Part shown: in pieces, positions 24,829 to 35,534 of the stretch
Position numbering within the stretch: the stretch's first letter is position 1
How the letters are laid out: each line of letters starts with the position of its first letter
Origin: Archegozetes longisetosus
Lineage: Eukaryota; Arthropoda; Arachnida; Sarcoptiformes; Trhypochthoniidae
Reading direction: 5' to 3'
NCBI GenBank assembly: GCA_018873245.2
Contig: JAEMBT020000008.1
Coordinates: 4,118,001-4,182,000, forward strand
Length of the DNA: 64,000 nt
Notes under the pieces: generated by a model
What the model was told of the DNA's origin: nothing
The model's input: only the letters and a program-made list of their open reading frames with translations
Databases searched by the model: none
Made by a program: the position numbers and the translations under genes

Positions 24829-25935
24829 ATGACCGAAATATCGTTATTTGAAGCTAATTTAAATCTATGCGATAGTTTTCAGTCTATTACTAACAGCTCT
24901 CTATTAAGTTTCAAATTTATGTTTTGCGGTCTTTTCAAGAGTTGGTGCAATTATATTCCAAATGTTGACTTCAAATCATTAATTCTGTCAAAAGCCAATT
25001 CTGGATTATTATCAGTCGACGAATTAGAAATAATTTTGAAATATTTAACTGAAGATAGTTATGAAGTGAACTCAAACCAAACAATATATGCGTTTAAGAA
25101 AACTGGAAAAGCATTTTTCATAAATAAAAGTTATTTTGATTCAAATATTTATTTGCATCAAACTAACATTGGTAGTTCAACAGTTGATAGTTATAAAGAT
25201 TTGATGTATATTTTATTGATTTTATTTAGTGAGGATATTCCACAATTTAATCGTCAACAATTAGAACTTATTCTCAAATTATTACCCAAAGTTTGCTATC
25301 AAGTCAATTCTGACCAAACTATTTATTCGTTTAAAGTTAATGGAAAACCATTTTTTGTTGACAAAAGTTTATGTCATCCAGAAGAAATAAGCAGAACATC
25401 TGAAACAGTTGAACATTTATATGAAATATCTTTGGAATCACGAACTTTAGGCCAAAAATTTGCTGCAAAGAGCAGATTAGTCTTCATGAGTTTTAAAGAT
25501 TACGAAAGAGATATGAAGAGAAGATTAGTGGAAGAGCTGGTAAAAACTGGACATATAAGACAAGGAAAGAAGTGGGTTTCAAAAACTCCTTTAAAGCCTG
25601 AAATCTATCTCAATAGACCAAAATTCATACCACAGAATAACATTTATGATGATCCCAAACAAGTCAAGCCAATTCTTGATAAATGGGACAAGTCTTTAGT
25701 ACGAAGAAAGCTATATCAAAGATCTGAGTTCATGATCAGAATGTTAAGTATTAAAGAAGTCAAATATATTCTAAATCAATGTAAGGAATCACTATTTGAT
25801 AGAAAAGAGAGAAACGAAAGGCGCAAAAAAGTTAAAGCTGATTCAAATCTAAAACCTGTCATTGGATGTGATCTTTTGAAGCAAACACTTTACTCAATCA
25901 TTGAATTAGAGGATACGGACTTGTTAGAACTTTGA
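24829..25935 (+). CDS. Unrecognised single-exon protein with internal duplication
   Basis: Uninterrupted frame of 368 aa from ATG 24829, followed by AATAAA 36 bp after the stop. I do not recognise a family. About 45 residues are duplicated: residues 61-104 (LSVDELEIILKYL, then NSNQTIYAFKKTGKAFFINKS) and 139-182 (FNRQQLELILKLL, then NSDQTIYSFKVNGKPFFVDKS). Residues 210-368 are basic and helical (KDYERDMKRRLVEEL, RKERNERRKKVKAD) with no Cys clusters, signal peptide or membrane helix, suggesting an intracellular, perhaps nucleic-acid-binding protein. Low-complexity content is small and codon use is ordinary, so I take it as a real gene. The lack of introns, unlike most neighbours, would fit a retrocopy or a young gene; that is inference. 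Confidence 0.75.
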   Translation: MTEISLFEANLNLCDSFQSITNSSLLSFKFMFCGLFKSWCNYIPNVDFKSLILSKANSGLLSVDELEIILKYLTEDSYEVNSNQTIYAFKKTGKAFFINKSYFDSNIYLHQTNIGSSTVDSYKDLMYILLILFSEDIPQFNRQQLELILKLLPKVCYQVNSDQTIYSFKVNGKPFFVDKSLCHPEEISRTSETVEHLYEISLESRTLGQKFAAKSRLVFMSFKDYERDMKRRLVEELVKTGHIRQGKKWVSKTPLKPEIYLNRPKFIPQNNIYDDPKQVKPILDKWDKSLVRRKLYQRSEFMIRMLSIKEVKYILNQCKESLFDRKERNERRKKVKADSNLKPVIGCDLLKQTLYSIIELEDTDLLEL

Positions 25936-25970
25936 TTTGGAGAAGAATCACAATTGAAAAGTATTGTAGA

Positions 25971-25976
25971 AATAAA
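25971..25976 (+). terminator. Polyadenylation signal
   Basis: AATAAA 36 bp after the stop of the plus-strand gene at 24829-25935. The FAM89 gene converges from the other side. Confidence 0.55.
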
Positions 25977-26227
25977 ACTGAAATTGTCTTAAGCATAAGA
26001 ATCGGAAAGTATTTCAAGAATAAGAAGTGAAAAGTATTTTAAGAATAAGAACTGAAAATGTTTTTTGATGTAAACAATTTGAACATGATTTTTATTGATT
26101 ACAGATTTGTATTCTGATAATAACGTATATTGTTTTAATACTTTATAAATTAATTTTAATGATTAAATAAATAAAATGAATTATAGAAAACTTTAATAAA
26201 CAAAACGACTAATAAATGGTTGAAATA

Positions 26228-26668
<441 letters not shown>

Positions 26669-27065
26669 TTACAATAGAGATCAGTTGTAATTCAAGTAAA
26701 AACCATTTAATTCATTTGGCATCAATTCACGTACAAGTAGATAGAAATTCAAGTCTACTTCATAAACTTCACATCAAATAATTTAGATTAAACTGAAATT
26801 TGAGTTGAAAACAAAACAAATAGTAAAATGTTTTCAAATAGTAACTAAATATTATTAATAGTAATAAATGTTTTAATTACAATATAATTGTATTTGTGTT
26901 GTAATTCATGACAATTATGTTTGTTTATAAATTCCTATTCAGTTAGAGGTCGACGCAAACAATAACTAAACTTCGAGAAATAGTTAGCAATAGAAGTTAC
27001 TCTTAGATTTGTGGTTGTAGTAAAGTTCGGATCATGTGATCGCTACGATCGCCATTTTGTTTGGT

Positions 27066-27145
27066 TAACCTAACCTAATCTAACCTAACCTGACCTGACC
27101 TGACCTAATCTAATCTAATCTAATCTAATCTAATCTAACCTAATC
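27066..27145 (-). repeat. Degenerate (CCTAA)n / TTAGG tract
   Basis: About 16 units on the complementary strand of TTAGG, many mutated to CCTGA and TCTAA. Runs of the same variant suggest expansion after mutation. Confidence 0.8.
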
Positions 27146-27712
27146 AGACTAACATACAAAAATATGACTAATTTAAGTTAGGTTAGAGAATAGGGAGCGT
27201 AGTACGACAAGAATGTTCTCATAACCACATGACTCACTAATACCCAACTACAAGTGAGTTAGAACCGGAATAGACTTGAAATATCACGTAACTCAATGAG
27301 TGAGTAATTAAATGCAATGCTAGTATTGGAGAACATCTCAACTGATATTTCGTCAGTAATAGAGTTAAGCGAATTTGAAGCACAGAAATAGAGGGTGAGT
27401 GTTAGGTATTAGAGAGACATATGTTTCATTTGTCAATGCAACAATAGTTAGCTCCTTCTAACCTAACTTAACCATTGTCCTAACCTAATCCAACTAGATT
27501 ATCCTAAAATTAAACATAGTAAGATTGATACAAGTTTAGATAAAAATAGAAGTATTTTGAAGAAGTTGTATATAGTAAAAGTTGCATGTGTAGTACGTGA
27601 TATTTGATTACCTAAACGATGTAGAAAGAGACTTTGCTTAGCTACCCAATACAGAAATAGATAATGAATTAGAGAGACACATACTGGTTGAAGACAGAGT
27701 GATAACTACTTT

Positions 27713-27745
27713 TACTACTACTACTACTACTACTACTAATAATAA
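27713..27745. repeat. (TAC)n / (TAA)n microsatellite
   Basis: About nine ACT/TAC trinucleotides passing into AAT units. Confidence 0.85.
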
Positions 27746-27990
27746 TATATGAATGCATAAGTATACGAAAGGGGATATATCGTTAATAATATTTAGTTGC
27801 AATACGATTACATTACAATGATTGCTATTACATCACATCACCTGACCTTTAATTGATTGCAACATACCTAATAAAACAGTAAATTTTCTACAATTATCTA
27901 CAATTGGATGACATAGAGAGTTAACTGCCTATTATAGCATATTATATCACACACTGATAAGAGTCATACTGAAGGAAGAGTCGACCAGAA

Positions 27991-29750
27991 ATGGCTGGAG
28001 AATCAGTTTCACCAGAAATATCTCAGAAGTCCGGTTCATCAGTAGCGGCATTCGTCCTTCGGTTGTCGGATCACCAGAAGGAGTTGCACCAATTCATTTG
28101 GCAGTTGTTTGATAGTGAACTGCACTCCGATGTCATCTTAACGTTAGACGATGGCCAGTCTATTAAAGCTCATAAACTGATATTATCTGCTTTTTCGCCT
28201 TATTTTCGACAATTATTGACACGTATTTCAAACCCATCTCAGTATCCGGTCATTATCGTGAAAGACATGGTATACGATGACTTGAGATCCTTGATTGAGT
28301 TCATGTACAGGGGATCGACAACAGTGACGAATGAAAGGTTACCAGAAGTTCTTAAGTGTGCCAAACAATTGAAGGTATTCAAGTTGAGTTGTTTGACGAA
28401 TTAAGTATTGAAGTTTGACTAATTAATGAAGTTTTGCACTAATTAATGTTAGTTAAAATGAAGTTTTATTTATTGGTAAATAAAATGAAACCATAGTTAC
28501 TATTTACTAGGGTCTATAACTTAGTCTTTTATGTGTTTTCAAGCAGATATCAACAATAAACAAGAAATAAACAGTTAGACTAGTTTACATTTACTTGTAG
28601 GAAGTGTTTCAAACTTTGATCTTCCAGTGATTACTTTACAACTGAATGGATGACAGTGTTGCAGATCATGCTCACTGAGTTTCTATCACTTACGACTAGT
28701 CAGCTTAAGTCTTATTCACTACAATACTGTTACCAATTTCATGATAAACTAGTTTTCCTTTCCCTTCATCCTCAATTACATTTTATATAACGTCAATCTT
28801 TTTTTAATTTATAGATCAGAGGTCTTTATGAGACCAACGATATGGAAAATAGCAATCGAGACCATTATGACTGTCACAGAAACGAAACAAGAATCACACA
28901 AACAGTAGCGCCAACAATTACAGAGACTATCGAAACAACGGCACAAAATTGTTTTAATAGAAAATTAGAAGATAAGGAATCTAAATTTCTTGACAAAAAT
29001 TCAAATATTTGTAATGTTAAGGAAGAGTTCGTCAATGAATGGTTAACTAAGAAATATGTTCCAACTCCGCCCAAATTCATAAGTCCAATCTTAACTAATA
29101 TGCAACAAGTCCAACAAATGCAACAAAAGATAGCACTCGACTTAACTAAACGAATTGATCACAATCCAAACGGTCGAACTCTAATTCCAATGTCTTCCCC
29201 TAATCCTGCGTCACATCCGAGTCTTTTACGTTCGACGTCTGTGGACGACTGTCAGTTGAATAAGAATATGAATTGTGGTAAACGGAAGAGAGCACCGTCT
29301 TCACTGGACGGACATTTAGATAGTTCAAAAACAGATGATTTAGAACCTGCTTGTCGGAAAGAGAAGAAACGAAACTTAAATATATTCCATGCTGCCAAAT
29401 ATCGCAATAGAAAAAAACAACAGTTAGAAACACTCTTCAATCAAGAAAACGAGCTCCAGAAAAAGAATATGATGGCAAAGATGCGGATCGAGAAACTTGA
29501 GTCAACTATCCTTTCGCTTATTTGGCAACAAACAAAAAAGTCATCCAACGCCCAAACAGTCTTCAGTTGTCCAGTTTGTGGAAACGCACAGAACGAAGTG
29601 GTTCGACTTAGAAGTCATATAAACATGTTACATAACGATACGGAAGCTCTTATGAAGTTTTTGATGATTCAGAGATCGCCAACAATCACTAGTACAATAA
29701 CAAGTGCTACGAGTACTATTTCAGTGCCATTTCACGTTAATTCTAATTAG
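27991..29750 (+). CDS. BTB - bZIP - C2H2 zinc finger transcription factor-like protein, 2 exons
   Basis: Exon 1 is 27991-28374 and exon 2 is 28815-29750, phase 0. The join restores QLKIRGLYE, the usual end of an insect-type BTB domain; total 439 aa. BTB is at about 28-135 (HSDVILTLDDGQSIKAHKLI, FMYRGSTTV). Residues 317-363 fit bZIP exactly: N317, R325 (N-x7-R in NIFHAAKYR), a basic run NRKKQQ, then heptad positions L335, L342, A349, L356 and L363, with the first Leu nine residues after R325. A single C2H2 finger follows (C380, C383, H396, H401; C-x2-C-x12-H-x4-H). BTB dimerises, bZIP dimerises and binds DNA, and the finger may bind DNA or protein. BACH proteins combine BTB with bZIP but lack this finger. 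Nuclear role inferred. Confidence 0.88.
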
Positions 29751-30749
29751 AGTTCAGTACTGCTTCAGTGCCATTTCATATTAACTCTAATTAGAGTTAA
29801 TTTAAGTACTATTTCAGTGCCATTTCATGTTAGCTCTAATTAGAATTGACTTATTATCAAATTATAATATGTGTTCAAATCGATTTTTGTGCTTCATATC
29901 TATCAGCACTATTAGAATCGTCTATAAAACTGGTTAACGTAATATCAATTATCAAACTTTAAGTATTTAAATATAGTTTTACGATAAGGCCAACATATTT
30001 AGTAGATCTTTAACTGGAAAATGTAGTTATTTTTATAGATACAGTCTGACTCGGTTATTGACAACTCGGTTATATACAAACCCGGTTGTTAACAAATACT
30101 AATCCAACCATATGTTAGAGTTAGGATGTAGTTAAATCCGGTTATAGGCAACTTATTTTCTATATACCTACCTGTTGCCTATAACCGGGTCAGACTGTAT
30201 CATAACAAATACAAAAAGTGGTTCAAAAGCAAATATTAGGTTGAGATACTAGAACTGTTTGTCAACTGATTGATCTGATGAATGATTGAGATTTGGTTTA
30301 AGCTGTTTTATATGTGGACTTCTGAAGGCGCTGAACAAAATGAAATTAAACACATATTACAGCATAGAATTAAGTTTGAAATTTAGAATCAAAATCAAGT
30401 TAAAGTACAATAAATATTCTATTTGAACGAAGTTTGAAATGTTTTAATCATATTTTGTTAGTATTTGATTTGATTTATAACTATATTGTTAAGTAATCTG
30501 ATATTTTACATGTATTGAAAATAATTATGAACTTTGCTCAATAATAGCTTAAGACTTAAGTCTTCAATACTTTTATTAAGTTTCATTTACATATTTAAGA
30601 TATTCAATATTTAAAATAACAACTAAAATAAGAAACTAATTGAAAAAGAACTGAAATGAGGAACAATTTGAAGAACTAATTTCTTCATCAGTCAAGTAAA
30701 GTCAAGTTTTTAGACCGTTGACAGTCATCGAAAGGCAACCAACAATAAG
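29751..30749. other. Intergenic, contains an inverted-repeat element
   Basis: This 1 kb between the BTB gene and the NRDP1-like gene (convergent) has no open frame of note. A 40-60 bp segment around the BTB stop codon is repeated two or three times (CAGTGCCATTTCA, TTAACTCTAATTAG; 29725-29850), and a TA-flanked element is at 30042-30197. Confidence 0.5.
30042..30197. mobile_element. TA-flanked inverted-repeat element (pogo/Tigger-like MITE)
   Basis: The 5' end CAGTCTGACTCGGTTATTG and the reverse-complemented 3' end CAGTCTGACCCGGTTATAG continue to GxCAAC, giving about 24-bp terminal inverted repeats with three mismatches. TA flanks both sides. The element is 156 bp and non-coding. TA target duplications and CAGT ends with CGGTTAT words are typical of pogo/Tigger-type miniature elements; class is inferred. 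Confidence 0.75.
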
Positions 30750-31349
30750 TTACTGATTTGAAGACTGATAGTCGTCATCATAATTGTGGGTAAAAATGAG
30801 GATATTTTCAGAACAAAACTTAAGAAAGAAGGAGGGATAAAATATATAAATAAAAAGCAATAAGATAAGGCAAATCAAAATATTTCTTTGTCTAATCAAA
30901 TGTTCACTAATCTTGACTTGTACGTCCAAATCCCTACGAATATCTTTCCAACAGTTATGACTCTGAAGTTGTTCTCTAGTCATCATCTGATCACAACCAA
31001 TCTGACACTTAAGAAGTCGTTTAGGATTGAAGTAGCAATCATTAAGATGAAGATGAAGATTTTCAAGAGGAACAACTTTCTGACAACCAAGAGAAGTAAA
31101 ATCACAATGAATCATAAGTTTAGATAAAAGATTTCTAATGACTCGGGGAGCAGGTTTAAGATTTCTAAGATGAATATAAACTCTATCAACAGGACAAGTC
31201 CTGTTTTCTCTTAACCAATCACTTATGCATTCTCGACAATATAAATGCTCGCACTCTGTTGTCATCGGCTCTTTTAGTATTTCGTTACATATTGAACATA
31301 TCAATTCTTCTGATACTTCTTCTGAAAATTGTGATACTTCGTAACCCAT
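30750..31349 (-). CDS. RNF41: NRDP1/RNF41-like RING protein with C-terminal membrane helix
   Basis: Start ATG at 31349 (MGYEVSQF) matches the exact start of NRDP1 (MGYDVTRF); the frame upstream has no ATG. 199 aa against about 317 for NRDP1. RING is at residues 18-55 (CSIC, CEHLYCREC, then CPVD, where Asp replaces the last ligand as in NRDP1). It is followed by the conserved LSKLMIHCDF and GCQKVVPLENLHLHLNDC, and the second zinc region (C-x3-C, HNC) to about residue 135. NRDP1 ligases ubiquitinate receptors such as ErbB3 and bind USP8 through a C-terminal domain. That domain is missing here; instead residues 156-175 form a strongly hydrophobic helix (LICLILLLFIYIF) followed by a short Asp-rich tail. 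So it is a paralogue, probably anchored to a membrane with the RING cytosolic (inference). Confidence 0.85.
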   Translation of the reverse strand: MGYEVSQFSEEVSEELICSICNEILKEPMTTECEHLYCRECISDWLRENRTCPVDRVYIHLRNLKPAPRVIRNLLSKLMIHCDFTSLGCQKVVPLENLHLHLNDCYFNPKRLLKCQIGCDQMMTREQLQSHNCWKDIRRDLDVQVKISEHLIRQRNILICLILLLFIYIFYPSFFLKFCSENILIFTHNYDDDYQSSNQ

Positions 31350-31774
31350 TCTTGATACTGGTTTTGGTCTCTTTTTTGTTGGTAAACTTCCTGGTTTGTT
31401 TATGTTTACCAATTCCTTATAGCAATTACGACTATTACTCAATTTCAATCTATAGTCTCTTTTATATTAGTAGATGGCATCAGTGTTTGCTAAATGTCAT
31501 AAGTCTAACTTTCAAAACTTTCAAAACTTTTATCAAACTTTGATTCCTGAAAGCTTGAACTTCTTTACATCAATCTCTATAAATCCAATACTGATAACTT
31601 GACCACTGCTTTGACCTTTGACCGACCATATTTTGAGCTTTAATTATTTATGATAAATAAATAAAACTAAATAACAATAATCGAAATAATATATTTTATT
31701 TTGATTTAATTTCTGAAGACAACTTTAATAAAAATGAAATTAATTCTTAATTATTATAGAAAATAAAACAATTT
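31350..31774. other. Gap between NRDP1-like gene and receptor gene
   Basis: These 425 bp hold the NRDP1-like promoter and the 3' UTR of the receptor gene (AATAAA at 31695-31700 on the minus strand). No coding signal. Confidence 0.5.
31695..31700 (-). terminator. Polyadenylation signal of the receptor gene
   Basis: AATAAA on the minus strand, about 75 bp after the stop codon at 31775. Confidence 0.5.
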
Positions 31775-34700
31775 TCAAGAAGTTTGATCAGTCAAGTTGA
31801 GAGCAAGTGAAGATGAATTGTGTTGAATAGTCTTCGTTTTTGGCATTAAGTTAGTGTTCAAGAGAACTGAAGTTTCACTACATGCGTCGTCACTAAAACA
31901 CAAATCAATAATAGATTGAATGACTAATGATGAGAGAGATGTAGAAATTAAGTACAAATCTAGAAAAAGTAGTTTTACTTACCTTCCATCGTCTTCTTGC
32001 ATAGCCTTCTGCTTTTGGATTCTTCTCTTAGATCTCTTCTTATTTAATAATTCATTTGAATGCAAACTGAAATCAGTGTTTCATTAGTTTTAAGGAGAAT
32101 AAGAAACATTTTTCTCATTATAAAAGTTAATTAGTTTCTACCTGTGAGTTGAAAAATTTACTTTTGGTTTATCTAAAGCGGAGTCTGAGATGGAAGCGAT
32201 GGTTTTTTTATGAATATCTTGCGCTACACTATCGCTATCACTAGTATAATTAAAAATATCACAATTTTGTCCCAATTGTCCTGATTGACCCGATTGTCCC
32301 AATAAACTTTGCGATGAATAATGCTTTCTAGGCATAGACAGTGCTATAATTGTATTTTCGTCATCGTTTGTAGACAGGAATGACTCCGTTGACGATGACT
32401 TAGATGAAGAATGGAACCAATTAAATGTTGGCTGTGATGCTAATGTATTGTTGTCATTGGTTGTGCTGTTGATGGAACCACTACACTCTCCTTGAGATCG
32501 GGATCTTGTTTTCAAATGTTTTTTATGACTTCGTTTGGTTTTGGTTGTTGAATAGATTTTCTTTTGTTTTCTATTATATGATTTAGGGCTCTGTCTGCTT
32601 TTGCTTGAACTAAGTTCTTCAGAATCAGACGACGAACTGCTATTGGGAGATATCAAAACTGCAGGCCATGAAGGGTTTCGTCTGATTTTGGGTGCTCTCA
32701 AACTATCCATTTTTCGATCTACTTCCGAATTGAATTCTTCCAGAGAATGTGTTGGACTGGGCATTTTCTTTTTCTTTCTAGTCCCATCCCTAGAATTCTG
32801 TTTCAATCCTAGAAAGCAGTCGGGCCTAGGTTTAAACTTATTTCCAACTGAATTCGGATTCCCTTCGTCTCTTCCCTTTTAAAGTTTCAAAAACTTAATC
32901 ATGTAATGATTTGTAAACTTGGATAAATACCACAATTATATTGGATTTTACCTTTGAATAGATATCAACGTCAACATCAATTCCTTCATCATCCGGTATA
33001 ACATAAGAAGTATTGATGTGTTCATCAGATTCTGCAGGCGATATCTTGATTTGCGGACAAACAATAGCCGTACTGGCAGTTGGTTTGATTGAATGATTAG
33101 TTTTTGTGACTTCATGTGTTTGATCTCTAACTGGAAAAGTGAAAATAGGTATTTGCAAAAAGTTGCCAAAATTTGCCTTATTGTTCATTCTTTGCTGTAG
33201 TTCCATTTGCGGCACATCTGGTATTATAATTGTTGTTAGCTCTGCATTGACGCCACCGATCTCTTCGGGGAATGGGCTCGAAGAGTTACATCTGTGATAA
33301 GTGAAAAGTTAATAAGTGGTTTCTAAAGCATTGAAAAATATGCATTTATTCATAAATTATGTGTGAGATATGAGAGCATTTGATTGCCATTACATACTGT
33401 AGTAAATAGAAACATGATTCTTGGAATGATCCATAAAACTTAAGTAAATCATTGATCAATCATGTGTTGAAATGTTAATAGATATTAAAGATATTGACAT
33501 AAAAAGTGCATATAATCTTTAGACATGTCACACATAATTGACGAGCAAGCGCATAATTTTGAATATCCTAGAAATAAAGACCTTGAAATGCCAGGGCTTG
33601 AAAGCGAAGAATACCCAGAAGTGCTTAAGTTAGACTCAGAAATGGTTCTATCACTGGAAGCATTAATAATAGTGATTGGAGTTAAATAATTCATTGATTT
33701 CATGCAAGGATTTGGTGTGACATTAGAATCACACGGAATTTTCTCTGTATTTATCTTAATTTTCGGGACCGGCATTTCCAATGAGAACTTTCTGCCTTTT
33801 GTCGACTCCAGTGTCGTCTTGATTATCGGCGAACCACAAGATCGCGAACTAGGACTTGGAGACCTCTTTCCTCCTTCATTAGCAGTTGCCGACGGTTCGG
33901 ATAGTCTTCTGGTGTTCTGAACGGGAACTAAGAGTTCCGATGTGATCGAGCTAAAAGACGTTCTATTTTTGACAGAACTAAGAACTGGAAGTTTAGTTTG
34001 GTCGTCAGAGTCGTGATATTCGACTGCAACATCAGTTATTGTAATAGAGGGAGGATTGAAGTGATGGTTTGGAGTGCTCGATCCACTGCTTGTTGACGAA
34101 GAACAATTACATTTTTTCTATTTGTAGAAATTCGTTCTAATTAGTTTTAGCTAACATTGTTCGAGCACGAGCTAAACGATATTTGGTTTGTTTAGGTTAG
34201 GTTAGGTATTAGCAACATTTTATAAAACGAGTTAAATCTTAAAAAGATAAAAGCTTAACGCAATTTGAAACCTGACCAAAAAGAATGAACGGGTGAAAGA
34301 AATACAAAATAGAACTTAAGAAATTGAAATCTGATTCAACAACTTAATAGATTGCGGAAGGATAGGACAAGTAATACTACAAAGCCAATCGCTTATAGCG
34401 TCCTTTCTCAGGACTATTTAATTATTTAAACAAACACGATAAGTGAATAAAGGATATAATAGTGAACTAATAATATGATTTAAATTTACTTCTTTAGTAT
34501 ATCCTGAAGTTGATGGTTGAGGATTGTCTATATAGTCATTAATTTGATATAAATTATTACGAGAGGCACGTTGAATGCTTTGAATATCATTCAACAGAAC
34601 TTCAGTCTCACTTTCTTGCTTAAGAATTTGCAGGTTTTGAAATAGATTAATGCTGTCCGACGATGAATCACCGGGTAGCGTATTGTTTCTTGAAGTTACT

Positions 34701-35534
34701 CTTTAAACAATAAAGTAATTATTAATTTAACAAAAGGTAATACAGTCGCTTCTCGTTATAATGAACAGCCTAATGCGCTAGAAATCGATTGATTATAACT
34801 CGAGTTCACTATATCGGATATAGTGTACATAGTCTACAATCCGAACAATTTTTTCAATAGTGTAGAACTTAGTTCACTATATCCAACTTCATTATACAAA
34901 GAGTCGACTGTATAATTCTAAACAAAACTCTGACATTGATTTGAAAGCAAAACTAAAATCTTTAATAAGTAATACCTTGAAGACTGGTCTTCTTGAGAAT
35001 TTTCAGATATAGCACTAATTTGTCTCAGCAGACATATGGGTGATTTTCTTCCAGGACTTGAAGACGGACTCTTTGCAGAGCTAATAAAACTTGACTCTCC
35101 GTCAGATATGGAAACATCAGATAAACTCTGATCGATAGCTATAAGTTTATGCATTTTCAGTCTCTGATTAGTTTGAATGAATTCGTCGAAACTTAAGCGT
35201 CGATTTTTGATGGAGTTTCCCGAACCGACGAGTGACTGAAGAATTCTTGTTTTCTCATCTCTAACTTCATAGATATTATCTCTGGCAGATGAAGCATGTC
35301 TTATAAAGCTAGGTATCGGTTGGAATGTTCCGCCGCTCTCAGCGTCGCTCAATTGGTCCATAGCTATTGCTTCTGAATCCGAGTAATGATTTATATTTGA
35401 AGAGCGCCTTACTTTATGTCTACGCAAACGACCCATAAATGTCGATCGCGATCGAGGAATCGGACTTATGTTTACTGGAGATATATTCAAACTAACTCCA
35501 ACATTAGAAGTCAAACTATATCGAGGAATGTTGT
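31775..35534 (-). CDS. Receptor exons 14-20: long Ser-rich cytoplasmic tail
   Basis: About 860 residues without a recognised domain. They are rich in Ser, Asn and charged residues with likely phosphorylation clusters (YSDSEAIAMDQLSDAESGG; LSTSGYSSLSSPG; SSSSSDSEE). Basic patches could be nuclear-import or membrane-binding signals (RLRRHKVRRS; TRKKKKMP; KRSHKKHLKTRSRS; KKRSKRRIQKQK). All seven exons join in phase to a stop at 31775. The donor of the 33582 exon (AG then GTCTTT) is weak; retention of the next intron would truncate the tail at a TAA at 33485. Function unknown. Confidence 0.8.

Noticed and set aside
33615-33625. Alternative donor GG/GTATTC for receptor exon 16
   Set aside because: Also phase 2, but the later donor at 33582 keeps SSLSSPGISRCNSSS, a smoother Ser-rich tail; only RNA data can settle it.
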